Positions 9,741 to 23,261 of a stretch of 64,000 nt of DNA are shown in pieces (position 1 is the first letter of the stretch; each line of letters begins with the position of its first letter). Made by a program: the position numbers and the translations under genes. The DNA is taken from assembly GCF_015832195.1 (NCBI RefSeq), contig NC_052027.1, positions 1,364,001 through 1,428,000 on the forward strand, in the 5' to 3' direction. Below the pieces are notes generated by a model. It was given only the letters and a program-made list of their open reading frames with translations. It did no database searches and was not told the DNA's origin. The stretch comes from Motacilla alba alba. Its lineage: Eukaryota; Chordata; Aves; Passeriformes; Motacillidae.

Positions 9741-10254
9741 TATTGCAAATATGTGCAATAATTGCGTTGGTTTAGGCTGCCATGGGCTCTGCCCGGATGA
9801 AGCGCTGGGAAAACACAGCCAGAGCTGTTGTCTCTGTGCCCTCCCTCCGGCACGACCCTGGAGCGCTGCCGGGCACGTGAGAGCTGCGGGAATGATGCTG
9901 GCACCGCTCAGCGAAACTCGCCCCAGGACTGTTCGAATGAAAGCCGTTCCCCTCTTTGAGCAGAGATGTTTGCCAGCACCCAGTGCAGCAGTGGGAGGAA
10001 CACGTAGGTGGAAACTATTTGGAAGTGGCAGAATTTGTGGACATTAATAAGAGACTTTAGCCCACTTTGATAGTGTGTTTAATAAAACACCGGCTTCCCG
10101 GTGACACGCTGCCCTGCCAAGCCCGGCAGCTCACGCTGTTTAACCAGTTCCCCCCCGGCTCTTGCACCATCTCGTGAGAAAGAACCCCGGGCGTGCACGC
10201 CCGGCACACCCCGGGGCTGCACGGGCCTCAGCTCTGCCTGCACACGGCCTAATC

Positions 10255-10415
10255 ACGGGATCAGGGGCTCATGGAACGGGCTGCCTTGGAAGGGACCTTA
10301 AAGTCATCCAGATCCACCCCTGCCGGGGGCAGGGACACCTCCCACCAGAGCAGGCTGCTCCCATCCAGCCCGGCCTTGGACACTTCCAGGGATGGGAGCC
10401 CACAGCCCAAGAGCC
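10255..10415 (-). mobile_element. CR1 LINE 3' fragment
   Basis: GCCTTGGAAGGGACCTTAAAG, CAGGGACACCTCCCACCAGAG and CTTGGACACTTCCAGGGATGG match the reverse complement of the CR1 3' region. Confidence 0.85.
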
Positions 10416-11264
10416 ATTTCGGAGGTGACATCCCGGCTGCTGCGGGTGGGGCAGGGGACAGCGAGGGGAGGCAGCAGGGTTTGGAGGGGCAGGGAGGATG
10501 AGGAGTCGCTTCTCCTCCGGCTGCCGGCGTGGTCTGGTGGATGCTGTGCACAATGGGATCCGATCACATCCCTCCTCCCGCCTCACATCAAACAGTGAGT
10601 CAGCGCCGGAGCCCCATCAGATGTCTCTGCCTCGGCTTTCAGATCTGGGAAGCAGAGAGGATGGTGCTCGGGGAGTATGCAAAGCGAGGAAAGCAGGGTG
10701 CCTTCAGATCTGCCACTCGGAAAATACCACGTTGTTTATTTTCCACTGGCACCCACGTACCCCGGCAGGAATCAACACCACCGAGGCTCCCGGGCTGGGG
10801 AGATGTTGTTCTTTCAGGGGATGCAGGTAACAACAGCTACGGGGCTGAACTGCATCAGGGCTGAGTCAAATATTAACACAGAGAATATTCTCAACTTGCA
10901 AATTGAGTCAAAAAAATTACACACCCGCCCCTAAAAATAATAATAAAATAAAGCTGGGACAGGCAGCAGAAGAGCCCGGGAGTGCGTTCCTCCTGCAGTT
11001 CACGTGAGGACAAGAGTGACCTCTCATCCCAAGGCTTTGGGACAAGGTCTGTGCGACCTCCCTGCCCATGGGGGGTGAGGCGCCCGTGGGGTGGGTCGGG
11101 GGGAGCTGGGTGGAGCTGCCAAAGCCATCAGCACAGCAGGGGCTGCTCCGAGGGCACGGGGCACAGGTGGGAGCGTGGCAGGCCAGTGTGGGGAGCTGGG
11201 GAATGCAGCGCTGCCTTTGAGATGGGGTCACCACCTCTTACAGTGCTCGAGAGCTCTCTGGGTG
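10416..11264. other. Intergenic DNA, no gene seen
   Basis: Unique sequence with a TGAGTCA AP-1-type site at 10596-10602. There is no supported gene, RNA gene or repeat. Confidence 0.5.
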
Positions 11265-11350
11265 GGGGACGTGGTTTAGGGGTGATGGTGGGACTGGATG
11301 GTCTTGAAGAGCTGTTCCAGCCTTGCTGGTTCTGTGATCCCATGTGATTC
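11265..11350 (+). mobile_element. CR1 LINE 3' end, degenerate
   Basis: GACGTGGTTTAGGGGTGATGG, then GACTGGATGGTCTTGAAGAG and a terminal TTCTGTGATCC follow the CR1 subfamily ending also seen at about 47.3 kb. Confidence 0.8.
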
Positions 11351-12869
11351 TGGGAAGGGGCACACCGGGAACCCAACGGGCTTTGCCAAGATGCCAGCAG
11401 CTCCTGTGGCTGGAGCCAAGGGAGGGCAAGCCCAGGGGCTGCACGTGGCCTTCCTTAGCTCAGTCTGGTCTTTGTGTGATCCCGTGGGACCTGCTCGGAG
11501 GGCTCGGGATGTCCCCCAGCTGGCTGAGGGCTGCAGTTGTCTGGATTGACTGGGCCTGCTTAACGTGGGTGGGCGGCTGTGTTTGGAGAGGAAAAGGAAT
11601 TCCTGGCACTCCAACTCATCAGGACTTAATGAATATTTGGTTCCTTGGAATAAATGGGATGCAAAGAAAATGAAGGCAGAAGGGGAAGTGCAGGTGCACG
11701 AGGCCAGACAAGCCACACACATGACATTGTTTCCTCGTCAGGCAGACTGAAAAAACCCTTGGCCAGGAATATCATAGAGCTCTGGGGCAGTCTGGAGCAG
11801 CCGTGGGAGAATGCAACCCGTCATTTTCTAAATAAGAAGCCAAACCTCTGAATCCAGATCCACCTCCTCCCAAACTCCCAGTCTGATCCCATATGCATCA
11901 CGAGCCAGATGTGGCTTGGGCATTACTCCTGCTGCAAATTCAGCTGAAATAAGCACAAACAGGAATTAAACAGAATAGGAAATATTCATGGTGGATTTCT
12001 GCCTAATCAAGATCACACATAGTTCTGCTGTGTTCCTCCAGCATGGAGCTGGGACCCTCCTACATCACTCCCAGACCCCTCCGTGCCAAACACAGCCCTG
12101 ATTCCAGCCCCTAAAACACCACCTGGAGGGGAATGTTCAGGTTTAGGTAAAGCACTGCCCACCAGGACTGAGAGAAAGGCAAAGGACACCCAAGGCATCC
12201 CCACGAGGAGTAGTATTTGACAGGAATGTCTCTCATAGTGCCCTTCCCTCTGTATCAGCAGGGATCTGGCTGAGAAGTCCTGGAGCAAACCACAACTGAG
12301 GGTGTTGCTGTCTTCCCCAAATACTTTCTCTAATGAGGTTTTTAAATAGTTTTGCCCCGCCTACACTGGCAGCCAGAGCACTTTCATCTCCAGGTGAATG
12401 GGAACCGAGGTGGGACTCAGCTGTCTGCCGGGAGCATCATTTCCATACTGCAGCAGGCACAGCAGGGAAGAGCTCCAGCTCCTCTGGCAGCTGATCCCGG
12501 CGCAAATATTCACCTGGTGCATCGGCGCTTGAGATGCAGAGAGCGCTGGGGCAGCCTTTGGGCTCCACCTGGCCCGGTGGGAACGGCCTGAGCCCACAGG
12601 TACCGCGGAAAACGAGCTTTGCGAGCAGGACTCAATTTGTTACAACCTGCTCCGAACAACCACACACCTCTCGTTCTTAGGTGGCAAAGATCACGTCTGT
12701 CCCGGAGGCTTCGGGGTGGGTGTGGAAGTACTTTCCACAGAAGCATCTCGCCCCCCTCTCCTCCCCTGCTGCTGCCGCCGGAGCGGCGCTGACGTCGCCG
12801 GGGAGGCGAGCGCTCGCCCACCCGCAGCAGCCGAGGAGGAGCCCAGACTCGCGGAATTCCAGAAGCACC
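11351..12869. other. Intergenic DNA, no gene seen
   Basis: Unique sequence. A short GC-rich patch at 12745-12860 contains TGACGTCG, close to a CRE. No coding exon is recognised. Confidence 0.5.
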
Positions 12870-13145
12870 GAGGCTGGAAAAGGCCCCCGGCGTCACCGAG
12901 TCCAAGCTGTGCCCGATGCCCACCTTGTCATCCATCCCTCCAGGGATGGGCGCTCCAGACCTCTCCGGGCAGCCCCTGCCAAGGCCTGACCACCCTTTCC
13001 ATGCAGAAATTGAGGCCATTCCCTCTCCTCCCGTCCCTGTCCCTGGGAGCAGAGCCCCCCCGGCTGTCCCCTCCTGTCAGGAGTTGTGCAGAGCCACAAG
13101 GTCCCCCCTGAGCCTCCTCTGCTCCAGGCTGATCTCATTCCTCTG
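12870..13145 (-). mobile_element. CR1 LINE fragment, older and longer
   Basis: GGCTGGAAAAGGCCCCCGGCG, ACCGAGTCCAAGCTGTGCCC and later TGCAGAGCCACAAGGTCCCCC follow the reverse complement of CR1 over about 270 bp. Confidence 0.8.
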
Positions 13146-13164
13146 CAGGGGTGTCCCCCACAGG

Positions 13165-13255
13165 CATCAGAAAATCATGGGATATCCTGAGCTGGGAGGG
13201 GCCACGAGGATCACCGAGTCCAGCTGCTGGCCCTGCACAGGACACCAAACCACCA
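13165..13255 (-). mobile_element. CR1 LINE 3' end
   Basis: AATCATGGGATATCCTGAGC followed by GGGAGGGGCCACGAGGATCA and ACCGAGTCCAGCTGCTGGCC is a second, separate CR1 end directly after the previous copy. Confidence 0.82.
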
Positions 13256-16200
13256 GAGTGGCCACCGTGCTGGCCTCACACGCAGGGCTGCAGGGCTGAG
13301 TGGGCTCTGAGCTCTTCTTCTAAGGCAAAAGGAATCATTTCATCCCCAAATATCCGCATGGGCTATAGTGCAGTAGTCTGGGGAAACAGAAACGGCCACA
13401 CAAGCTTATTACAGCTGTCCCTTCTGATTTTATAAACTGCACGTCCCTATCACGGAAACAAAGCCCAGCCCTGGAGAGCTGTGAACATCTGCAGCTGCTG
13501 CCCAGATGTGGTTGCCCCGAGCCTGAGCAGAGGTTTCAGGGGAAAACCCCGTCTGCCTCGCACCCAGTGCCAAACCAGAGGGCACAGGCTTCCCTTTGGA
13601 ACCCTCGACCAGGGAGACATTAGGTGCCTTTGATCTCCAGATAGAAAAATGATCTTTTGATTTCAGATTATGAAAATGAGGAACCATCTGCTAAGAAACA
13701 GCTCCGGACCCACGTTTTATTGAGGCCAGATGGTGTCCAGGGTTCCTACGTATGAATTCAATTAGCTGCCTGTGTCTGCGTCAGTGAGTCTGGATCCACC
13801 CAGTCATGTTTTTGGAACAAATATTGTAATATTCCCATGGATCCTCCAGACAGTGGGAGGTGTTTCCTTCACTGTGAAGGTTTTGGGAAGTGGTGACTTT
13901 GTCTCATTTCCATCATTTTCATCCCTGCTCTGCATTTCTAGTCCCCTTGTTCTCAAGGCTCAGGGTTTTCCCTGGATCTCTAAGCCAGCTGTGCTGAGTG
14001 AAGACATCCCTGACTCCAGTTTGCCCATCAGGGCTGAGGTTTCAGCCCCTGGGAACCTCTCCCATCCACCTCTCCTGCATGGGGACTGCGTTCCAGCATT
14101 ATTTGGAATATAACCCATCTCCAACACCAGCCACACCTGCTCCAGTCTCCTTTCCACAGTGCTTACCAGGGCTTAGCTCTGCTGAGAGCAGGGTCCCTGC
14201 TGCCAGCACCTTGCAGCCTGGGAGGGTGGCACAACAGGAGACCCTCGACAGGATGCAGGATGTGGGAATGAGCAGTTCCCCGAGAGCCACCAGCCCCAGC
14301 ACGGCTGGATTTCCTGCCTGGACAGCCAGGCTCTGCAGATCCCAATTAGCTGCTCTCACCTTTCCAGTCCAACAGTCTGGGAGTCCCTGCCTGGCTTTTT
14401 ACCCAGGTGTGGCTCGGCACCACACGTTACCCTCAGCAAGCTGCGTGTTTGCACCAATTTCCCTCACTACAGGGTTGGAAGGAGGAAAATCCTGCAGTGG
14501 GAATGGGCTGAGCTGGGCAGCAGCCTCGGGAGCAGCAGGTTGTGATTTGGGGCTGGAAGGGCCTCACTCAGATCTCTGACCTCACCTTCCTCCGCATCCT
14601 GGGAGCTCACCTGCTTTGAAAGGTGTTCCTGAACAGGAAGTATCCCTGGCAAAGGGATGTTATTTGTTTTCCCTTGACTTTATTGCTTTCTCTTGACTTT
14701 TTGGGGAGGGATGGGGCTGTCAAGCTCAATTGCTGTTCACAGCCACAGGCTCTGGGCACAGGGTCTGTCGCTGACATCTCTTGTTTCAGGGTTCCTCACC
14801 CATGAGCTGTGTTTGATGCTGGTTCTCCATCACTGCGAGTCCCATCCTCTCTCCCCCTGCCTTTCCTGCCATGGAATCCCGCTCTGTCCAGGCACGCTGT
14901 GCCTGGGAATCCCCAGGGCACCTTTCCGGGCTGGCTCTGCTCCTCACCCTGCACGGCTGTGATTACAGCCCCATTACCAAATTAGAGGATTATAAGCATA
15001 ATAACGCTCAGAGAAACTACTAATTTCCAATGATTTCTCCTTTTAAAAGGAAAATCCAAGCCCTTTAGCAGATGGGGTTTGCAAAGAGCTCTGAAGGAGC
15101 AGCCATGAGGGAAGAGCCACGGAGCAGAGGCATGAGAAAATGGAGCAGGTTCTCATTAAGGCGCAAGGTGTGTGAATAATTACTCGAGGAAGCACAGGCA
15201 AGGCAGGGCTGGGCTCACCCTGGATCCCACAGCCACTGCAGGCTCCTCATGTGCAGCTGCTGCAGGCCTGGAACTCCATTTCACAGCTCTGCCCAACCCA
15301 AGTGTCCTCACCCCTTCCTTCCCAGGAATGCCCAGGAACCAATACCTGATCCCACATGCCACTTGGGGTTTTCCCTCCTGTTGGTGCTGAACTGCTCAAT
15401 AGAGCTGTTATTGCTCCAAACCCAGATTTTAGGCAGCTGCTTCAAGTTTGACACCCCCCAACACGGATTAGTCAGCTTTACACCGTCCTCATGCTCTGCT
15501 CATTCAGCCTCCCTTGACAACCTCACCCCCACCAGATGTCCTGCTTTTCCAGCCTCACAGTTTGTGCTATTCCAAGGACCCACCAAAGCTCCTCGGATCT
15601 GCTGGCAGGTCCTTTGGGATTCCCTTAGAGCAGCAGGCAGCAGCTTCGGGGCTCCCAAACCTCGATGCAGAACCTTCCAGAAACACTGAATCCGCCCACC
15701 CGTCCCCATCTCCATCACACATTACCAACGTCACCCCTGCAAACCACTTTGAGGAAGGTTAAGAGTTGGCTGGTTGAAGCCCAAGTTGTGACTAATATTT
15801 TTTGGGGAAAGTACTTGATGTCAAAACAAGTGAGAAGTGGAGACATGTGGTACAGAGATGTGGGAAGGGATGGAGGGGCTTTCTGGTGCCAAATTTCCCT
15901 CTTCCCTGAAGGCAGAACCCAACTTGCCTTATTTCTTAATGCAGAAAGAGACAGAGAAGGAAAACACAGAAGGAAAACTTCCTTCTTTACTTCTTTTAGA
16001 TCCTTGCGTTTCTAGAAAGCTGCTGAATCACCCCCTGTGATGCAGTGTCATGGAAAAGGGTCCCCTGGTCACGACAGTGGCCACGGGCCAAGCCCCTGCT
16101 GGGTTCTGGAGCTGCTGGAGCCCCTCAGGGTCACCCCCAGCGTGGGCAGGAGCTGCCAGAGCCCCCAGCAGTCCCTTTCCCTCATGGCTCCTTCCCACAG

Positions 16201-17219
16201 CCACAGGCTGCAGGTTTCAGGCGTTCCAAGCCTTTTCCCAGCCAGAGCAAGGTGTGCAGGCACGCAAACAGCTGGAAAAACAGTCCGTGGGGTCCAGCCC
16301 CGGGGCAGCCAACACACCCAGGCTCACGCTCGAGAGCCAGCCGGGTCAGGCGAGTGACACGGAAACGCGTGGGTGCTGCTGCGACTTGGGAAGAGAAATA
16401 AAACCAATTATTTCCAATCGTTCAGAGCAGGAAAGGACTCAGCCCTCAGAACTACTTTGCTTCCAGGAGTTATTCAAAGCCCATGGAGCCACATATATTT
16501 GCTTATTAACGAAGTGCCTGCGCTGGCCGAGCCTCCTCCCTCCCGGCAGAGCCCTCTGCGCCCCGGTGCCTGCGGAGGCTCAGCTGCAGAGCTCATTTCC
16601 TATTTACATCCCAAAAAAGCCCAGTTTAGCCGCGGCTGCTGCCCCTGCAGCCAGCGAGGTGCGCTGTGCAGGTGTGGGAGGGTGATTCACCCCAGCAGCC
16701 TCAGGTTATCTGCGTCCTCTGGCTCCCGGTGCTTCCCCGGCACAGGCAACTCCAAGCACACCCAAATAAAGTCCCAAATCAACCCTGTCTGGCCTCACCC
16801 TCTTTCTCAGCAGAGGGTTTGGACAGCTTCCATGGCTCTCTTTCTCTTCCTCCCAGAGGAAGTTGGCCTCACAAGCAACTCCCTGTGGAGGCTGAGCCAG
16901 AAGGTGGGACCTGGCCTGCTGTCCCTCTCTCCCGACCTCTCCTGATGGGAATAACAACCTCCAAGTCTCTCCTACGCCCCAGATGGGCTCTCCTCTTCCC
17001 AACACGCAGCAGCCCCTTCCCGGAGCAGCCCATTAACCCCTGCTCTGCTCTGGCTGCACAGCCTGGACAGGGGAGCCCCAGGTGAGCTGGGGGCATCAGC
17101 GGGGGCCGATTCCTGACCCCAGGGATAACCAAATGAGGCAGCCAGCCATGAGGAACTGCACGTGGAAACAAAACATCCCACCACATTCTCCTCCCAGCTG
17201 GGCCTGCTGCAATAGCACA
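13256..17219. other. Intergenic DNA, no gene seen
   Basis: About 4 kb of mostly unique sequence. A weak CR1-like scrap (GGCTGGAAGGGCCTCACTC) occurs near 14551. No conserved exon, RNA gene or tandem array is visible. Confidence 0.5.
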
Positions 17220-17470
17220 GGGGCTAAACTTAGAAGAGGAGAGATTCAGATTGGGTATTGGGAAGAAATTCCTCCCTATAGAGAGGTGAGGCCCTGGCAC
17301 AGGTTGCCCAGAGCAACTGTGGCCGCCTCTGGATCCCTGGAAGTGTCCAAGGGTAGCTTGGATGGGGCTTGGAGCAACCTGGGATGGTGGAAGGTGTCCG
17401 TGCCATGGCAGGGAGTGGAATGGGATGGTTCTTAAGGTCCCTCCCAACCCAAACCATTCCATGACTCTAT
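17220..17470 (+). mobile_element. CR1 LINE 3' fragment, well preserved
   Basis: The full CR1 tail order is present: GAAGAAATTCCTCCCTATAG, CCCTGGCACAGGTTGCCCAG, GGATCCCTGGAAGTGTCCAAG, GGCTTGGAGCAACCTGGGAT and CCAACCCAAACCATTCCATG. Confidence 0.95.
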
Positions 17471-20400
17471 ACACAGCTGCCTGGAGCCTGTCAACTTTGG
17501 GTACTCTTTACAAACTCATCGGAAATACTAAAATACCCTGACTTTGGTTTGCCATCCCTTGGGAACAGTGGTATTGTTCCCAGCCAGCAGCCAGGAGCTG
17601 TCAGGATGCCCAGACCATGAGATGACTGGCTGCATGCCCCTGACAACCCCAGCTTCACTGGAAATGACGGGGCTGCGCTGGACATCCGCGTGCTGTGGCT
17701 TTGCCAGGCTCCAGCCCTCTCGGTGCTTCCTGGGAACAGACAGGATGAAAACTGAGCTACCGCTGCCAGCTCACCAGCAGGACTCACTGCAGATGATCCT
17801 CAGGGACAGGGACCTCAGGCACAGCCCACCTGAGCAGAGGCTGCTCCATTAATCACTTTGGCTGCCCCCGAACGCAGCGAGGTTCGAGGCTCCCTCCTCC
17901 ATCCGAGACGCCGTGTCACACTGCGACTGGATCCTGTGCTGAAATGCAGCTGCCGGAATTATGGAGGTGGAAGACCTTTATTTAGCCCAATCTTCCATCA
18001 TGAAACCTCCTCCAGACTTCCAGCAACCCCCTCCCAGAGCACTGAGTAACAGGACCAGCGCAGCTGCCTGCCATGACCTCCCCTGAGCCTTGTGTATTTT
18101 GGATACCAAACTATTTCCATCAGAAAGTAACTTCCTCAAAAAGTTAGAGGGAGATCTTGGGGTATATTTTTCTTATGGGACTTAAGAATACAGGTAAATT
18201 CTATTTATGTTTGCAAAGAAAACTCCGAAACCTCCTTTAGCCATAAAACGATTTGGGAGCCTGACCTGCCCTGGGGCTGTGGCCTCTCCCCAGCCGTGGC
18301 TGTGGTTTGAGGCATCACTTAGCAGCCCTTATGAGCAAGGCTTTGTGCTGTGCTGGGGTCACCACACCCACCACCACATCACACATCCACACAGCCAACT
18401 TTCCAGAAAATTGAAATTCAAAAAACAACAACAACAACCAAAAAAAAAAATCAACTCTTTTGGCAGCTTGTTCCCACTACTCAAACGTTACTGATTTGGG
18501 GTGGAAATTGCCTGGCAGGAGCTTCTGTTTCTGCTCTGTGTCTTGTTGGGAAACGTGGTGGGGAGGGATTTGGGAGATGAGCTGGGGGTGCCAGAGCTGC
18601 AGCCTCCCTCCGGAGTCCCTCAGACCCCTCAGGTGTGGCCCCAGCAGGCTGGGCACGGCCACACACAGACACCCCTGCCACACTGGGCTCACAGGTGGAG
18701 GCCAGAGCCTCCATCCCTGGTGAGGAGAGCATGGACACAACATGGACCTGGCACTCCCACAGCAGGAATCTCCTCCAGCTCCCAGCCAAGAACAGGATGC
18801 AGTGGCCAAAGGAAGGCCTGACCTCCACCACACCCTCCCAGGACAGCCAGCCATTTGGGGAACTTCTCCCAGCTGGATCAGGGGCACCTTTACTGACACA
18901 CAGCTTTCCCTGTGTGACACTGAGAGCTGCCATGGAGCCACGGTGATGCCACCAGGGCTGGCAGGAGGTGACAGACACCTCACTCCCCATGGGACACTGA
19001 TGATCCACCACTGTCCTCTCTTGCTTCTTTCCAGTCGCAAGACAGGAAAACCCCTGGAGCCTACCCTGGCCATGCCCCCAGGGCAGCTGAGCAGGACAGA
19101 CTGACTCAGGGCAGGGGGCTCCAGGTCAGCCTGGTCACAGGGTCCCACCAGTCCAGTCCTCCTGGCCCTGGGACAAGTGGGCTGGGAAAGGCCCTGGGTC
19201 AGATGGGCACAGGGGCACCGCTGGGGCAGCTTCCAGCTGGGGTTTGGGAAGCAGTGCTCGTTCTCGTGGCTCTCACGAGGCCGTGGGGTGTGCCTGTACA
19301 GATATCACACACATCTGTCTGTCTGGATGCTCCCCTCCCTCAGCATCCAAAACACAAAGTTGTTCTGTACTTTTCTTGCCAGGCACTATGGCTCCATTGC
19401 CATATTTTATCTCCAGGTAGTTTCTGTATGGAATTCTCTGCTCTGGGTCTCCTTAGGATAAAACGCCCTGTGTAAGTTTGAAACTGTCTGAATGCCATTG
19501 AAGTTACCTGGAAATAATATAACCAGCTCTGGAACCTCAGCACGAGGCAGGATTTCATCTTTACCTGTCCTTGGCCAGGTGCTCACCAAGGTGTCTGAGC
19601 ACCTGCCCTGCAGTGCCACCACACCAGGGCTCTGCTGTGGGGCTCACCACTGATGGATCTTCACTGCTCGGGTGAAGTAAGGAAAGAAGTAAAGTACTGA
19701 AATGAACAGAAGTAAACCCACGGCTTCGTTAGAAGTGCAGTACCTCCTTTCCATCAGAAATCTGACTTCTGCAGCCCGGCTGGCAATGCCTCATCACTTC
19801 AATGCCACGTTATGGCCCATGACATCCCGAAAATCACAGCAGCACAAATCTGTGCTGTTCCCTGCCTCCCTTCCCCAAGGCAAAGAATTAGGAATGGTGA
19901 AAACAAAATCATGGGACTGAAATAATAAGAATTAGAAAAGAAAAAAAAAAAAAAGGAATCACAAGACCAGTGGTTTGGAGCTGGGTGGCGCAGGGAGGGA
20001 GCCCACAGCCAAGCAGGGACCTCTGCTCGGGCTCCCACCACCTGGACACACCACACAGAACCTTCTCAGTTGGGATTTCTCCCTCCTTTCTGCCTCTTTC
20101 CATCTCCTCAAGTCTGCACCTGAAAGAAGGCCCAGAGGAACCAAACAGATTTAATGAATTTTATCTTTTTTCTCCCCCTATAAGGAAATGTTCTTTTTTT
20201 CTCCCATGAACATTTCAAACCTTGCACATTTTGGGGATGAAAGCTCCTCTGTGTGTCTACAGCTAAAGAGGGACTTTGACTTCCCAGCTGCCACTCTGGG
20301 ACTGATGCAAGCAGGAGCGCGAGCAAGCTGACTCCCATTTCCCAGGAGACAGATCAGCCAGATTCAGGAAAAACTGAGCAGTCTCCTGTGCCAGGACCCA

Positions 20401-23261
20401 CGGCAGATGCTGGGGGGATGGCAGGGATGGAGCTCAGAGCCTGTGCTCCTTGCCAGGGATGCAGCACAGGCTGTGCTCAGCTCTCCTGGGAACCCCTTCG
20501 GGCTCTGCACCCAAATCCCTGGGCCAGGTCCCCTCACCTGGGCCTGAGTGGGGGGACAGCTGATGGCCACGCCTGGATGTCCTGTAACTGCCCAGTGCCT
20601 GGGGAGGGATGTCAGAGGAGAAGCTTGGCCAGGTGTGTTGTCCCCTTCCCACCACAGCTGGAGTCAGGGAGAGGGACAGGGTGACATCTCCAGCCCAAAC
20701 AGCCCTGGGCAGGAGGGGAGGGAGGCCACCGCCGTGCTCTCCATGTGTGCAGGACCCCAGCACCTCTCACACACTGCACAGTGATGATGGCTCCCCGGGC
20801 ATGCCACATTCCTGCAAAGGAAAGGGGATTCTGGCACCTTCAGGAGAGAAACTTTCAGGAGCTGGAGTGCAGGGTTTGATGGTGAGATAAGCACCCTGCA
20901 AGTGTCCTCTCACCTGGGATGACTATTCACACCTAATTCATCTCCCTCCATTCCCCTCTCCACTGTCCTAAAGGCCTTTTCCCCAAACTTCAGCCCAAGG
21001 CCACTGAGTGTTCTTTGGCTCCATCACAGTACAGTCCATCACTTAAATTACTCTGCTAAACCCCTCGAGCTGTTACTCCCCAACAAGACCATCCCAAAGA
21101 ACCCCAAACACCCTGTGGCAGAAGGCAACCTGCAGGTTCCCAGAGTGCCTGTGCCTCTGGAGGTGTCAGGACTCTTCACTGCTGTTGGCAAATCCAGCTC
21201 TGCAGCAACCCGCATCGCCTGACTCCTGGTCTTGTGCCCTGATCACAAGATGATCTTTCCCTCTGCAAGAGCACCGGGAGCGAGGGATGAAACATCCCTT
21301 GTGTTGCCCAACACCTCCCCCACGGTCGCGCTCCACTCAGGCCTTGGGACGTGGCCGGCAGCCAGACCCTGCACAGCAAGGACACAATTCCCAGGCAGCT
21401 CTGAGCCTCCAAGGGCTTCCACTCCCACCTCGGTAATCCCCGACTTTTACAGCACGGATCTGGGACCGAGGTGAACCTCAGGCAAGTCTGCATCACAAGC
21501 AATATCAGCTTTGGCCATGGGAATCTTGTTTTAGGGGGAAAAAACCGAGATGGCATCCTGGAAATTAAACACAACTTTGTGTATTCCCTCTTCTTCTTCT
21601 CCTGAGGCCAGGGAGGCCCCACTGCATTCTTGACAGATACAAATGCAATAAACCAAACTCATTTACGTGAGCCTGCAGTAAGGATTCAATATCAAGATAA
21701 ATTTTACTCAATGGAGCATCTTTATAAACTGAAATCCCATGAATTCATCTTTTCAGGATATCTCCATTTCCCACCCTGCTCCAGAGCCCACTGAGAAATT
21801 TGGATCAGATCTGAGTGGGGACTCAACCTGCAAACTGCAGCAGACCAGAGTCCTGGGGCACTGAGGCCAAACTGGGGCCAAACTGGTGAGGACTGGGGAG
21901 CCCAGCCCCGCTGTCCCTCCTCTGTGGGTGCCATTGCTGCACAGCAGCACGAGCCCTGCCCTGCCTGCACCAGAGACGCCCAGGGGTTTCATGTGCCACA
22001 GACAGACCTGCTCCCACTTTGGTTCTGATTCCTGTCTGAATCAAAGTTTTGAAACTGTCCCAAGATAAAATAATGACCTCTACATGAAGCAATGATCTAT
22101 AGAGCAGAAGCAAAGCCAAGGACTGCGGGTCAGGTGCTTGCTGTGCCTGTATTTGCACACTTTGAGGAGTCATTCCCTGTCTTGCAGAACTGCTTTCATG
22201 CAGTGTTAATATTTCTTGAGCATCCTGGAGCTTTACTCCACATTCTTTCTCATTCTCTCTGTGATTAACAACGGCCCTCTCCAGAAGGAGATAATTTGAA
22301 AATACAAATGTTATATTGATCACATTTTTACTGATCCAAACTGGACAGTCTCCTGAGGAGACAGACACCATGGCTCTGCATTACCCTGCTCGCCTTGACC
22401 CATTTTCCCCTCTCTTTCCAACAGAAATCAAATCCTGCAACTAACCTTTAAGGCTTCCTTAGGCTTTATTTTGTTCCTATTAACCTTCTGCTTCTCTGGA
22501 TAATTCTGCAGCCAAGAGTAGGTGTGACTCCCACGGCACAAGTCTCGCTGTGCTGTTGACTCATGTGCTGCGCTCAGCCAGCTCCTGGGATGGGAGGCTT
22601 ATGCAACGTAGCGAGGTCTCCCGGAGCATATGCTGCTCTGGAGCTGCGCGAGCCCGGCGCGTTCTCCTGCTGGATGTGCCCGTGGGACGCACGCGCTGCC
22701 AACCAGCCCTGCCTGTGCCCCGAGCCTCACGCGGGCCCCCCTCACGCACATTTAACAGGCTCCCCCCTGCTCCAGAGCTAAAAATCAAATTTCTGTGCAG
22801 AGAGGCGGCTGGGCTCTGGGTAGGGGTGGCTGTGCAGCTGCTGCCTGCCCTGGGCTCTGGGAGCTCCCGGAGAGGAGCCCCCCCCGGGTTTTTAAAGGGC
22901 ACTCAGCTCTAAACAGAGATTATATAAAGTGAACTTAACAGACGGTCAGATTTGGCCTGGCATGTTGGGAGGGTTCTCACACAGATCTTTTTTTTAGGAG
23001 GGAAACTAGCAAGACATGTGGTGAAAAACACCCTATAGCTCGTAACTCCTGTCTCTGAGATCCAGCCATCTGTTCTCATGAACTTCAAGCGAGAAGCAGC
23101 CACCATTTTGAAGGCAGACGCTTTAAAAAGTGAGAGGATGCAGCCCTCGATTCCTTGGGCAGAAAGCAGCTCCAATGCCTGTCTGAAAGGGCAGTGCACA
23201 AACTGCAGATCTCTCTGGGCAAGATCATCCTCCCTGCACGGCTGAGCTAATGGCTGTAAAA
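17471..23261. other. Intergenic DNA with one candidate regulatory patch
   Basis: Unique sequence without a supported gene. At 22550-22700 a CpG-enriched patch carries TGACTCA (22557-22563, AP-1) and TTATGCAAC (22599-22607, C/EBP-like). A-rich runs occur at 18420-18450 and 19935-19955. Confidence 0.5.

Noticed and set aside
9207..9775. Large overlapping ORFs at 8.8-9.8 kb as a protein gene
   Set aside because: ORFs on both strands overlap, are Arg/Pro/Ala-rich and are explained by high GC content; only a non-coding exon is considered possible.
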